Notes under the pieces: generated by a model
Told to the model about the DNA's origin: nothing
The model's input: the letters and a program-made list of their open reading frames with translations, nothing else
Database searches by the model: none
Assembly (NCBI GenBank): GCA_933207985.1
Contig: OW240921.1
Coordinates: forward strand, 112,197,590 to 112,261,589
Direction: 5' to 3'
From: Pelobates cultripes
Lineage: Eukaryota > Chordata > Amphibia > Anura > Pelobatidae
Length of the DNA: 64,000 nucleotides
Program-made: the position numbers and the translations under genes
Shown: piece by piece, positions 11,278 to 23,190 of the stretch
Numbering within the stretch: the stretch's first letter is position 1
How the letters are laid out: each line of letters starts with the position of its first letter

Positions 11278-12126
11278 CAGGGCCGCCAGCAGAAATGTTG
11301 AGGCCCCTAACACAGCTCAAGGTCTGGGCCCCCGGGGGCCTGCCTCCAAGCCTGCCCACAGGGACCGCCTTCAAATCCCGCCCACAGAAATACACACACA
11401 GACACAAACGGACACAGCACACACAGAAAGATACACACATACTAACAGATACAAATACTGAAACAGACATACACACATACAGTCATACTGACACACACAC
11501 ACACACACATGCATAAAGAGATACAGATACACCCACACTGACATACATACATACTCACATACACACATATACATGCAGACATACATACTGACAGACACAT
11601 ACTGACAGACACATACTGGCATACATACAGACATACATACAGGCATACACATACATACATACAGGCATGCATACATACAGACATACATACACATTCATAC
11701 AGGCATACATACAAATACATACTGGCATACATACATATACATACAGGCATAAATACATATACATACTGGCATACATACATACACATACAGAATTCATTTT
11801 TCAGCCTGGGGATGATGGGCGTCGGCTGCCTCTCCTCTTGGCCTTCAGGCTGCATCCTCCTTCCCGCGTGGAGTATGCTGGGAGGAAGTGACCGGCCGTC
11901 ACTTCCTCCCAGCAACACTTGCGTTGCGGCTGCATTTTTTTTTTTTTTAAAAAGGTCCGGTCACGGTATTACAGCGTTGACCGGGCCCCTGAAGATAATA
12001 GGGCCCTAAATGCTTGGGCCACCTGATAGGCCTCATCAGCGTGTGGGCCTCGGTGCAGATGCGCTGGCGGCAGTTCCTCCGCTCCACGTGGGGCCCGGGC
12101 GTTGTCACCCCCTGATGGCGGCCCTG
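11278..12126. mobile_element. hAT-type element with perfect 8-bp target duplication
   Basis: Ends are CAGGGCCGCCA and TGGCGGCCCTG. The flanks are CCATCAAT on both sides (11270-11277 and 12127-12134), an exact 8-bp duplication as made by hAT transposases. The inside is non-coding: GC-rich ends around a CA/CATA-rich array (11390-11795). 849 bp, non-autonomous. Confidence 0.9.
11390..11795. repeat. CATACA-rich minisatellite inside the hAT element
   Basis: Irregular repeats of gacatacatactgacag and caggcatacatacat. The Cys/Val/Met-rich and Thr/His-rich frames on both strands come from this array. Confidence 0.85.
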
Positions 12127-12134
12127 CCATCAAT

Positions 12135-14250
12135 TATGGTGCTTATTTTTCAATGAATGTCAGCAATTTAACTAAAGTTGCAATGTCATTTCTTCAAATG
12201 GTCCTAAAAAGAGAAATGCATAAGAAATCTTTTCATACTTGTGAGAAATATGAATACATAAGGCACTAACATCTCTTCTGATATCAAACATTGGTACTGA
12301 ATTAATGAAGTGCATCCAGTTATGGGAATCTGAACAGTTTCCTACAATGGCATTCTCCTGCAAGTCCAGACAAGCCCGAGGCATTAAGACATTCTGTGAC
12401 ACAATACACTCACTGGATTCTATGAAGAAACAATGTGGCCGGTACAATACTTCCTGCTAGACCTAATAATGCAATAACCAGGATAGACACTAGAAATAAA
12501 ATGTGTTACTCTTTATTTTAAGCCATTGCTACAACATTATTAAAACTGTCACCCAGCCTAGAGACAGTCAATAGGTTTATTTGTTTTCTTTCGATATAAA
12601 AAATAGGTACCTCCTGGCATTGAATGGAATATGAAATTGTCTTGAAGCAATGCAGACAGCGTGCCTGTCAAGAGCATGCCTGTCCTAGCTTGTGTTTCAA
12701 ACAGTTATCAAAATAATGTGAACGTATCTAACCTAAAAAAATGCCTTTTATGTTTTTTTTTAATTTATTGCATATTTACATTTATTACAAATTAATTAAT
12801 AGTGTTTTGAGGCTCTTTAACCTCTTTAAATGTGCATATGGATTTGAGATGGTGCAAGGTAACTTTTTTTGTGGTTTATGTTCTGTGTATATGGAGTGAT
12901 GTATACAGTAACCATTGCTGCCACCCTGGAGCAGTGGGAGTTTAAACGCAGTGCTATATTTTGCATTACAATGCCATGTTCCAGTGCTGCTGCCCACCTG
13001 ATGATTGCCCTATTAAATTTAAATACGTGTACAAGAGCTAAGAAAAATACCTCTTACTGTCTCATTAGAGATTTTGCCTTTTAACTTAAAACAGCAAGGT
13101 AATATGTTGGTGTACGACTCACCTAAGAGGTTTGCTTTGACGTGGCAGATGAGCTTACACTTTAATGGCCATTGGAGTGATACTAAAAATATCCAGTTAT
13201 TAAGGATTTATGATAGTGTGCAGGTAATTTTTTTTGTTGTTTTTGTTCTATATTCTCAGATGACTTTACCAGCTCTAAAATGTTCCCAAACTTAACTGCA
13301 CTCTAATTGTCCAACTCAACAGAAAACATAACTAAATTGAAACAGAAGAAAATCTATAGAGAACCTAGAACAACTTGTAACGTATTTACACATGTTTATT
13401 GTAGGAAAAATATCAATATTCTCATTCAACTCCTAAAACACAAAAATCTTAGCAAACATTCCTATTAAGATTAAATTAGATCTCTGGGCAAGTCTGGGCT
13501 TGAATTGCAAAGAATAAAGTGTCAATCGAGGGTGGTTACTTTGGTAACTGTAGGCCACACCAACACTGGAACCCACATTAATTTTCAAATCGCTAAAATA
13601 TTGGGCCACACTTGTGTGGTTACTATAATACAAGGTATTAAATTGCAACTGTAAAACCAAGGGAAAGCGATTCATACATTTCAAGAGTTTTCTCCCCAAA
13701 AGGATTTAAAATGTGATTGTTTACTCCGTCATGAAAGGGTTATTTTCATATTCTACTGCATGTGGCCGGACAGGTAATTTGGATGGTTACACTGGATATG
13801 CAGGTAAGTCACCCATTAGGAGAGCAGTTTGTCAGTTTATCATTGTTACAATGTATACATTCTTTTCAAAAGACATAGCTTAACTCTCTGTTGTGTATGT
13901 GGAACCTGAGATCTGTTTGAATATAACTGCAGGTGGAGGTAATCTCAATAGGAAAACACTCGTTACCTTGACTGTCAGTCCTAACAGGTGACTCGTTTAC
14001 ATTTGTTAAAATAAGCTATACAGAATACTGTGCAATTAATCCGTTGATATTTAATTACTTTAAATTATCAATTTAATGCCTTTGAATTTAAAGCATTTGA
14101 ATTTAGCAGGTAAATGTAATAAAATAGGTAACAGATTTAAAAGTTCTATGGAAAATATTTATTACTGTACTTCACACTAACTTATATATATATATTTAAT
14201 GTATGTGTAAATATATACAACTCTGTACATACATGATCTTTTCCGGCTGC
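12135..14250. other. Intergenic DNA with one orphan frame on the - strand
   Basis: On the - strand 12172-12447 is open for about 90 codons (contains NVLMPRACLDLQENAIVG), preceded by the acceptor-like ggtctagcag. I do not recognise it, and no partner exon was found. The rest is AT-rich with no supported gene. Confidence 0.25.
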
Positions 14251-14257
14251 CAATGTA

Positions 14258-14535
14258 ACGTGTGCTGGGGGTGCAACTAGCCCCCAAAACACAATTAGAA
14301 ATAACTCAGTATGTCCAGTGCTTCAAGCTGAAACACTGCACATACATAATCCTATCACTATGACCACTTCAAATCCTCCCAGACCAGTATATATTCAGGA
14401 CAGTATAAAAATAAATTCCAGTACTTCCTTTTAAAAGTAGAGTCCCGTTACTCAGGTGCCCAAAGTGTACAACAGCAACGTTTCGACCGCTACAACGGTC
14501 TTTATCAAGCGTCCAGGAAAAAGACAGGTCCACTT
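14258..14535 (-). mobile_element. Fragment of a hammerhead-bearing retroelement
   Basis: The segment contains the hammerhead-like motif at 14470-14515 and flanking sequence not obviously related to the 3829-5735 palindrome. Element limits are uncertain; the left limit near 14258 is a guess from base composition. Confidence 0.35.
14470..14515 (-). ncRNA. Hammerhead-ribozyme-like motif
   Basis: On the - strand: CTTGATAAA, stem II GACCG/CGGTC with loop TTGTAG, then GAAACGTTGCTGTT. The five-pair stem II and the GAAAC box are intact. The first core strand is CTTGATAAA, not CTGATGA, the same departure as at 4998-5046. Confidence 0.4.
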
Positions 14536-16187
14536 TAATAATATTGACTTTAATATATACATCATCATTTTAGCAACTCTATAAGGACTCTGCATTCTAA
14601 AAAAAAGAGTTCAGCTTTATTACAGTGTTATTTTGGAGATGCACGTGGCAGCACAGGATGGGTACAGCTGTCAAACCCTACATATTTAGAGGTGGATATA
14701 CTGAGATGTACCCTGTTACCCTTGTGGACAGTTGGGATGCATTGATTTGCAATTTCGATTACTTTCCGCTAGAAATTCAATTCACACCATAGTGCACCCA
14801 CCCCAACATTAAGTGCCCCATAAACACCCACCAACCCTAACGGTGATGCTCAAACATTAACATTAACACTGCATGGCAGTGGCAGGCTGTTTTGGTCAGT
14901 ACATAATTGTGCTTTTGTTACACTGCTCGCCTGTTCTTGACAACAGGTGTGATCATACACAAAATGTTATAGATTGATATATTATCATGTTCTGAATTTT
15001 GCTGATCACTGTAAATTTTTAAAGATTACATTGAATTATAAATAAAGTTAAAATAAACGCATGAGTTATTTGAAATATTGTGCCTGGTTAAAATATGATT
15101 ACTTTTTTTTACACGCTTCTTGTTTGAGCGAACAAACTGCTAGTGTGAATACGCTGTAAAACATCAATAATACAAACTGTGACAACTGTCATTAAACTTT
15201 AGCGAAGCATTAATGGCTTAGCACATCAAATCACAGGAAAGGGTTAATGCAAACAGACGTCGTCTTTAACTTGCTGTGATTTAATGGAATGTTCGTAAAT
15301 GTTTTGAAAATTATTTTCCCCAAATAAGGAACAGAAGATACTTACTGTTTCAAATGCCATTAATATGTATTTTATATCATTTAACAATAAGCAATGCTGA
15401 TTATTTGCATCAAACCATGATTTCTAATTTCAAAAGCAATATGGACAGTAAAAATAATCAAAAAGCCATTATATTCTTATTCTTCAATTTAATATTTAAA
15501 TGTGCTGGGGGGAAATATGTATGTGTATACGCAAATGATCCAGTTATGTCTTGCTTCTACAAACTATTAATTAGCAGAACCTGCTTTGCTACCATTGTCT
15601 GCAGATTGTATATAATCTCATTGCTTTGAAATCTATTGCTAGGAAACCACTTTAGCTTCTAAGATGACGTTCGTTTTAGAATGTTCAGGGATGTTTAGAT
15701 GAATACAGTAATTACAGGCCTGTGTTACTAACTATTGTAATCAAATAGAATAAGACAGATACTGAGTGATAACATGGAAAAGACAGATGAAGAGAGTGTG
15801 TCACTGCATTTGCATTTCCAGGCATATCTGCTGCTCCTTGATACCTGGGGCTTGTGCAGAGAATAGCCATATGGATATGGCACATGCTCACACATTCCTT
15901 CAAAGGTTATATAAGAATATATGTGCTGCCTGTACAGCACTGTAGGAGTTAATTTAATTGGCATTACATGCCCACGCAGCCAGGCAAGGAATGTAAAGTG
16001 GGAAAATGAGTGAGAATTTTAATAATTAAATAGCATAACCCAGCAGTTCCCAAACTCATGGCTCACCAACAGTCTAGGTTTTGTCAGTATCTCCATTGGA
16101 ATAAAAAGGGGAAATGCATAAATCCTGGATTGTTAGTGGGCCATAACGACCGTTTTGGTAGCCACTGGCATAACCCATACCTAACTT
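14536..16187. other. AT-rich intergenic DNA
   Basis: No gene or bounded element recognised. Short frames at 15354 and 15712 have no supporting features. Confidence 0.35.
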
Positions 16188-16990
16188 TTAACCCCTTAAG
16201 GAAGGAGGCAATTGTACAAGTGTAGAACGAAAATCTAGAATTTTAGCTATATATCTGTTCTACCATAATTTACCTCTTTCATAATAAGTGCACTCGCAAT
16301 TATTTTATTTTTTTGTTCAGGAGAAACAGGGCTTTAATTTCACGTCAAATATTTACATACAAAACATTATTTAATATAAATAAAATCTAAAACAGTGTGG
16401 GAATTAAATGTTATTTTCCAAGTCCTGCATGGCATTTTAACTGTGAATGTCATAATACAGTTAGCTTTAACTGCAATTAAATACACATAGTTTATATTCT
16501 GTAATGTCCCACGAGTACAATGATGACCCCCATGTAGAGATTTCAAGGTGTTTTGAAAAGTTATAGGGTTAAATAAAGAGCTTGCGCATTTCAGTTTTTA
16601 CACATATAAATTTGCCAGATTGGTTTGATGGGCCTTTGTTGCCTTAGAGACCATATGGCAGCCCAGGAATGAGAATTACAGGGTATTTAAATTAAGGGAT
16701 GTCCAGTCTTTTTTAGTAGCCACTTAGTTACAAACCCTGGCAAAAGTTAGTATTCAGATTTGTTTTTTTTAGGTATTTTAAAATACTCTTTCACTGATTA
16801 GATCATCATCATTATACGTTTTACTGCAAAAAAAAACCACTTATATTTGTGTTCAGCGATGTCTCATAAGTACAACAGTACCCCTCATGTACAGGTTTTA
16901 TGAGGTTTTGGAAAGTTACAGGGTCAAATCTAGGGCTTGTTAATTAAATTGATTTAGGTACCTGGAACTATGACATCAGGCAGGCATGGT
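16188..16990. mobile_element. Partial TTAACCCCTTAAGG element
   Basis: Begins TTAACCCCTTAAGGAAGG at 16189 and contains the family's internal segments in the opposite order to the copy at 27325-29037 (cagggctttaatttcacgtc; agtcttttttagtagccact). The far end is missing. Confidence 0.6.
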
Positions 16991-17140
16991 TTGGAGACAT
17001 AAGCAGAAAACAATGTAAATAATAGGGCATTATGCCTTTTACCTAGGTTGTCATGGTATGTTAGGAAAAGATTTGCCATTTATATGGGGCACATAGATAG
17101 TTTTTTTTTTCCTTTTGGATATACTGCTGTGGTAACATAA

Positions 17141-17610
17141 AGGGACACTCCACTGCTTAAAAACTAAATATTTTTTTTTAAAAACACTGTTTAGTAGATA
17201 TACCCCAAAACTTGCATGCATTCATTTTGCATGTTTTATTAGGGTTATATCTAAAACCAGTTTGTAAAACAAATATTTCGCTTGTCTGTAGACCTTGCAA
17301 GCCCTCCCCTTCTAACTCTGCTCACACTTTCTGTGGCTGTCCAATCACAGGTTTTCCAATGCAGCTCAATGAGAAGTTTTTGCAAGGCAGGTGATCTGAG
17401 CAATTGCTGCTTCTTGAGTTTATCTACACTGAGCTAAACAACCAGGAAGTAACATTACCTGCTGTCTGATTGAAAGCCAAGGGGGTGTAACCAAGTAGAG
17501 TCATAAAAGTGTAAATTACTATTGAAATATGCACTTTTTGCAAAATGATAAAAAGAGGACAAACATTTCATGCATAAAGCTAAAGTGCTTTAGGGGTCTG
17601 GGTGGTCCCT
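17141..17610. mobile_element. AGGGACACTCC-type MITE
   Basis: Starts AGGGACACTCCACTGCTT and ends GGTCTGGGTGGTCCCT before TTAA (17611-17614). The left flank is ATAA, one change from TTAA. A truncated relative lies at 27019-27320. Non-coding; the frame at 17212 is a shadow. Confidence 0.7.
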
Positions 17611-17636
17611 TTAACTTGTATTTAGAAATATATTGG

Positions 17637-17760
17637 GTTATTCACTAAAGTGAGAATTCAAAGCGAATTGACCGAATAATCTAAATTTTATTAAAGACAG
17701 GTGGCGAATATTTGCTTTACTTTCTTTACTGAATCCTCTCAGCAGCAATGCTTTCCCATG
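17637..17760. repeat. Piece of GGGTTATTCACTAAA family
   Basis: Begins gggttattcactaaagtgag, an end also seen at 20586-20778, 30571, 63069 and 63855. Confidence 0.5.
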
Positions 17761-17824
17761 GGAGTGGCCATTTGGAGGTGTTCTCTGAAAAGGCAGTGTT
17801 TACGTGAAAATGCCTGAAGGGAGC

Positions 17825-18754
17825 TGTAGCGGAGTAGTAGTATTATCCACGGTATCTCCGCTGGTAAACAGAATCAAGCAGGTACAAAGCAGGTAAAATC
17901 CAGGTAGCGTAGTTACAATCCCTTCCTCCCAAGAACTAGACGACACATAGCTTGGAGGTCAACTGAGGTTTTTAATTACAGGCACAGTATTTATGGGATT
18001 CCACATGCAATGGGTTTCCCTACTGACATTCCAGGGGTGGTACAGTAGGGGACTACATGGGGAACTGAACAACACATACATTTCTCCCACCATGCACTGC
18101 TGCACGAGAGGGACACTTCCACTAGAATATACAGCTAAGTGGATTATCCCTCCGTGCAGCAGAACTTACATTTCACATTAAAATACATAACTCCCATAAT
18201 ATTCCCTTCATTTAAACGAATGGACGTTCGGTAGATAGCTGGGGTCTGAGCGCACAGTTCGTGAGAATACCGCTCAGATCCCAGCATAACTAACCGAACG
18301 CCGCTTGAAACACACGTTATTTTCAAATCACCTTTAACGTACCGATTGGTATTAGGGGAACAAACTACCAAACGCCCGGGGCTCCCGAACAGCCTGGAAG
18401 TCCAGCGGTGTTCGCGCCGTCGAGTAGATGATTTTAGTTCCAGGCGCTCTAGGACCAAACACCGCTGGGCTAACAAAGGAACCAAGATGTCCGACCGCCG
18501 CGTGGTCGGTAGCCGAACGACGGCCACCTAGGGAAGCCCTTGACTACCGATTGCAACAATGTTGCAATCGGTTAATGGGCGCCACACGACCTCCTGTGTG
18601 TGGTCGTCCATTCGGTAGGTTATTCGTTTCACGAACAGTGTTGAAACTCACTGTTCGTGAAACTACAGTATGAATGCTGGGGTTTTCATGCCGCCAGCAT
18701 ACGAATGCCTTCAATCGCCTGAAATGCAATTACAATCATACACTTGTCTCTACA
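17825..18754. mobile_element. Probable solo LTR (TGTAGCGGAG...CTACA)
   Basis: Starts TGTAGCGGAG and ends CTCTACA, the same terminal pattern and internal words (gacgacacatagc; ggtttttaattacaggcac) as the well-bounded solo LTR at 51593-52642. No matching 5-bp target duplication is visible (GGAGC against GCTTT), so one end may have decayed. No retroviral genes. Confidence 0.6.
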
Positions 18755-18784
18755 GCTTTAGAAGGAATACAAACATGCTCATGC

Positions 18785-18882
18785 ATTGATAGTCTCAAGT
18801 GGCTAGTTTTGCCACAGGAGCTATTATACTCACCAGAGCAACTGCATTAAGCTGTAGTTGTTCTGGTGACTATAGTGTTCCT
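18785..18882. mobile_element. Right end of AGGGACACTATAGTC MITE
   Basis: gttctggtgactatagtgtt, then CCT and TTAA (18883-18886), matches the right end of the full copy at 42564-43004. Directly followed by the Tc1 relic. Confidence 0.7.
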
Positions 18883-18949
18883 TTAAATTAATTGACGCTT
18901 CACTATATATGCAACATCACAATTGTACTGATAATGTACAGGTTGCTCT

Positions 18950-19588
18950 GGAAAAAGACAGTGTGGTTGTTTCAAGAAGCAGAATATGACAATAGTTGAC
19001 CAAAAATAAGCTGCATGGTCGATTTGCCAGAAAGAAGCCTTTACTGCACCGACGCCACAAAAAAGCCCAGTTACAATATGCCCAACAACACCTTGACACA
19101 CCTCACAGCTTCTGGCACACTGTAATTTGGAGTGACAAGACCAAAGTAGAGCTTTATGATCACGACCATCAGCACTATGTTTGGAGACAGGTCAGCAAGG
19201 CCTATAGTGAAAGGTATACCATCCCCACTATGAAGCATGGTGATGGCTCATTGATGTTTTGGGGGTGCGTAAGTTCTAAAGGCATGGTGAATGCTGTGAA
19301 AATTGATGGCAAGATGAGTTCAGCATCTTATTAAAAAATACTGGCAGACAATTTGCATTTTTCTACATGAAGGCTACGCATGACAATGACCCTAAGCACA
19401 AGGCCAAGTTGACCCTCCAGTGGTTACAGTGGAAAAAGGTGAAGGTTCTGGAGTGGCCATCACAGTCTCCTGACCTTAATATCGTTGAGCCACTCTGGGG
19501 AGATCTCAAACGGGCGGTTCATGCAAAATGACCAAAGACTTTGCATGACCTAGAGGCACTTTGCCAGGACGAATGGGCAGGAAAATGT
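18950..19588 (+). pseudogene. Decayed Tc1-type transposase fragment
   Basis: Translation shows the core of a Tc1/mariner transposase: IWSDKTKVELY (first catalytic Asp), HQHYVW, SLMFWGCVSSKG, then in a shifted frame [15 protein letters not shown] (second Asp) and [19 protein letters not shown] (catalytic Glu, DD34E spacing class). The N-terminal DNA-binding part is missing or unreadable. There is a stop after SASY, a frameshift before the second Asp, and a further stop after RAVHAK. No inverted ends were found, so it is a dead internal relic. It is a different lineage from the copy at 31533-33156. Confidence 0.85.
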
Positions 19589-20585
19589 ATAGTAAAACAC
19601 TTATCAAGCAATCATTAATATAAAGAAAACAGTAACAAACATAACATTGCCACTAGAGGCACTTTCTGCACTTTCATGTAATTCGTATCGTTTTATGAGG
19701 CGGTACTGGATGTCCTCACGCTTTGCAATGCGTTCCTTTAGGGAAGGCCTAAGCGCTCACTGTGCATTAGGTTCCCCCCAATTGGCTGACGTCGACAGAG
19801 GGGGAGCCCAACCCAGTGTAACTATAAGAAAGTTTTACATTTTACAAGACTACTTAAAATCCCCTATCTTTGCAAACAAATATGGAGATTTGATTACACC
19901 ACAGGGCCACATTGCGTAAAGCCCACCAATACATCACATTACCCCAATATCTATGGGTTCTATGCTAAAGTTAACATGGGAAAAAAACACGCTAACTGCA
20001 ATGCTTATTGTTTAAATTGCTTTTGGAGATTAATGCTTTCCTGTGGTCATCTCCAACCACACTCCTCCATTTAAGTGGCTCAGCCAATTTCACAATGGCA
20101 TATTTTGCAAAGACCCCCAAAACGGACAGATCTGATGTGGGGCCGGTGGTCTGTGGTGCAGGGGAGTTTTAAGCTGTCCTTTGCTCCCGCCGCTATGTCA
20201 AAGCTTCAGGTCTCTTGAGGCTTCAGCCGACAGGAGCCACGTCAGTGTTGTACTCTCGCACACATGTTAGAGTACCACACTAAGGTCTATGGAGGATCCC
20301 GGGAGACTGCAGATTCCTTCAAAGACCATGTCTAAATCCCATAGCTGTCATTTATGATAGCTGCAGGAACTGGATAAAAGTTGACAGAGGAACTCCTCCT
20401 ATTGTAATTTTTGGTCAACCTCACACTTCACCATAAGACAAAGTAGTCCATAATTTGTATCATGATAACTTTGGCTGCGTTGGAATTTTACTGAAATTCC
20501 GACACAGTTTTAAATAGTATTTGATAAAGATTGCATCTTTATCAAATACTGAAAAGTGACAGATCTACTTTAAATACTAAACAAT
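19589..20585. other. Intergenic, partly repeat-derived
   Basis: 20517-20551 is a near-perfect hairpin: agtatttgataaagat and its reverse complement around tgc. Its surroundings to about 20575 resemble a TTAA-type MITE. No gene supported. Confidence 0.4.
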
Positions 20586-20778
20586 AACTGGTTTAGTCAC
20601 AAAAATGAGAATTGCAGGGAATTCAAAGTGAATTTAAAATTTACGGTCAAATGAACTAAACCGGAAAATTCTCCCAGAATTTTAGGGACATTGTGCTGTT
20701 AGTTAAGCACCTTTGACCTTCGATTTCAAATTAACTTTGAATTCCCTAAAATTCTTATTTTAGTGAATAACCCTGATA
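20586..20778. mobile_element. GGGTTATTCACTAAA-type MITE
   Basis: The left side tttagtcacaaaaatgagaa and right side attttagtgaataaccctg are inverted, as are agggaattcaaagtgaattt and its reverse. About 190 bp, non-coding. Confidence 0.6.
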
Positions 20779-21369
20779 AAGGGAGTGTTATCTAAGTATT
20801 GCTGAATAATTTGCACCTTTTTATGAGATTTGTTTTTAGCATGAATTATGAATTCCAATTTTCCTCTTCCCTATTTATTACTTTTGAGACTTTTCTATGT
20901 AGCTCATTCCATTTATCAATATTTACACATTTGTTTTGCACCAGAAAAAATGTGCTATTTCTTGGCATTTACATCTCTTAACTTGATGTACCAGCTAAGA
21001 CAGAATACTTGCAAGTTCGTGTGTATTTGCACAATATTCTTAATTAGTTGGACACACATTTCTGTCAGGAAATAAAAAAGTGACCCTTTTCAGACTACCT
21101 TTAAAATAATTTAATACATTGGAACAGATTTTTGAATATCCTAAAAAAATAAAATTTAAAAAAAAGACAATGTTTTAGACTATTTAATTTTAATAAAGCT
21201 TTTCCATTAACCATAGTTCAAAATACTTTAAATACTTTTGAAATGAATCCAAATGTTGTTTTGTTTTTAAAAGTTGTGTAAATTATCACAATTATTGTGA
21301 CTACTCTCTCGTTGGGCTTCTTTGAACATATCACTATTCACCAAAAATAATAGAAATTGGTGGGGAAAA

Positions 21370-21940
21370 GAGAGACACAGGGATAGGGATGGCACTCCTA
21401 AAAATTATGAACTATATATATGAATTTACTATTAACTGCTAAATGTGGAGGACACAGATTATGGACTAAATATATATATTTGAAGAGATTAACTATTAAC
21501 TCCTAAAAGGGGTACACTTGTGGATTATGAACTGTGTTTGTAGATAGATAGATAGATAGATAGATAGATATAGAAAGACTGAGGGACTATTAATGCCCTA
21601 AAAGGGGGAGATGTGGGGATTAGAGGCTGAATTTTGACGAAATTTTAAAAGAATATTAAAGTTTATCCTTAAAGGGGTACATTTGGGGATTATGAACTGT
21701 GTGTAAAACGATAAATATACTATTAACCCCACAAAAGGGGATCCCCCACTTTGGGTTTAAGACTTTATATGAAAGAACAATTGACCCCATAATTGGGGAA
21801 CTCTTGGTGATTATTGATTATTTATGAAGGGAACATGTTCCCTCTAATAAGGGGACTCTTGGGGATTAGACACTATATAAAGGGGATTACTAACCCCATT
21901 ATCAGGGATTACAGACTATATATATATATTTAAAGAAAGC
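21370..21940. repeat. Diverged tandem array (about 70-90 bp unit)
   Basis: About eight degraded copies share the words ttggggattatgaactatat, tactattaaccccataa and aaggggac. A (GATA)n run at 21540-21570 sits in one copy. Confidence 0.6.
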
Positions 21941-22224
21941 TACCTGTGGGTACTGTATATAAATTGTCTATTAACCACTACAGAGGGCATACAATGAATG
22001 GACTGTAAGCCTGACAGAATGGTGGCAATGCCATGTAATGATATGTATTGATTCAGAAATCTCAAGTGAAAGTCTCTGAGGGCAGCATTAAGATTGCCCC
22101 TGTCTGACACGTTTAGTTTCCAGACTGACATTAATTCTGTTGGTGTTTCACATTCTTTAAAGGCTTAGCTTTCTATGAACCTGTTATCTGTGTGAGGTAG
22201 CGAAACAAGCCAAGCTGTTACCAC

Positions 22225-22462
22225 ACACACACCCACCCCGCGCTCTCACTTTCCCGCCCAAACATCTCAACTGCCCAATCCTGCCACACCTTCCCGCCAG
22301 GGAGCGCTGCGCGCGCTGCTCCTTCCCTCCTCCTCCCCTCCGTGGGTCCTTCCCGCCTCCCCAACCCGGCACGCGCACTGACATTCCTGGACAGCGGTTG
22401 ACACCACCCACGTGCCTCACCTGGCTGCCTATATAAAGGGGAGGAACCCAGCCGGGTTGCTC
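22225..22462 (+). promoter_or_regulatory. GC-rich TATA promoter with E-box and E2F-like sites
   Basis: A compositional island in AT-rich DNA. It has the TATA box TATATAAAG at 22430-22438, an initiator-like TCAGTCC with A at 22463 (33 bp downstream of the TATA box start), the E-box CACGTG at 22409-22414, and TTCCCGCC near 22251, 22289 and 22349 (E2F-like). The TATA position and the donor at 22511 both point to + strand transcription. Confidence 0.6.
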
Positions 22463-22510
22463 AGTCCGCCCTCGGCCGCTCAGGGGGGCAGTAACCAGGG
22501 ATGGAGTAAG
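22463..22510 (+). other. Likely first exon (5' UTR) with three-codon ORF
   Basis: From the predicted start to the strong donor AAG|GTGAGT. The only ATG (22501-22509, context cagggATGG) reads Met-Glu-stop, so the exon is probably non-coding in mRNA terms. No matching downstream exon was identified before 38880. It may belong to a gene with a long first intron or to a long non-coding RNA. Confidence 0.45.
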
Positions 22511-23190
22511 GTGAGTCTCTTCCACTAATGGCTTTTCTTCCAAACTCTGGTGGTTTCATAATGTCCAAGCACAACTTTTGACTTTTCATATAGCAGGCTA
22601 GAATAGAGTTACAGACAGTTAGATCCCTGTGATAGCCATGTACACAGCAGGTGGAGTGCCAAGTCTTGGCCATTACTGGCCATAATGGACATGGCAGAGT
22701 TTCTCCAACTAATCTCACAATGGCTTCATGGCAGGCCTGTGGTAATCCCAATGTGGTTATTATGGGCTGGAACATCACATTCACTAGGTATCAGACCACT
22801 GAGCACTATACACATTATTTATTATCAGGACTGTGTGCTGTTTCAGAAAAAAAAAAAAAAAAATTCAATTTACTACAATAAATAATAACAGGTCTCTATG
22901 TGAGGATTATTTACCCCACACACTAACCGGTGGCATTTCTGACGGGGTAGATACAGGAATTAAATAATTGTTCTGTATATTATTAGTGTTGGGAGATTCT
23001 CACTAAATATGTGTTTTGGCCAGAAATCATTATTTTATAGATTTAAAGAACCGGTCAGGCACATTTGTAATCAATGGTATTAGTGAATGATTTGATTGAC
23101 TGCCCGGGTATTTTAATTTCTAAGAGGTATCTGATAGCACCGTCTCGCTCCGTAATCTGGGGCATAATTTATATATAACACATGGTTTAA
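22511..23190. other. Intron or intergenic DNA
   Basis: A poly(A) run lies at about 22846-22862. No exon seen. Confidence 0.3.

Noticed and set aside
11371..11918. Cys/Val/Met-rich frames on the - strand
   Set aside because: By-product of the CATACA array in the hAT element 11278-12126.
18144..18527. 127-codon - strand frame
   Set aside because: Lies wholly inside the TGTAGCGGAG solo LTR; no recognisable domain.
22184..22543. 119-codon - strand frame over the GC-rich island
   Set aside because: Gly/Arg-rich shadow of a promoter; TATA and donor orientation point the other way.
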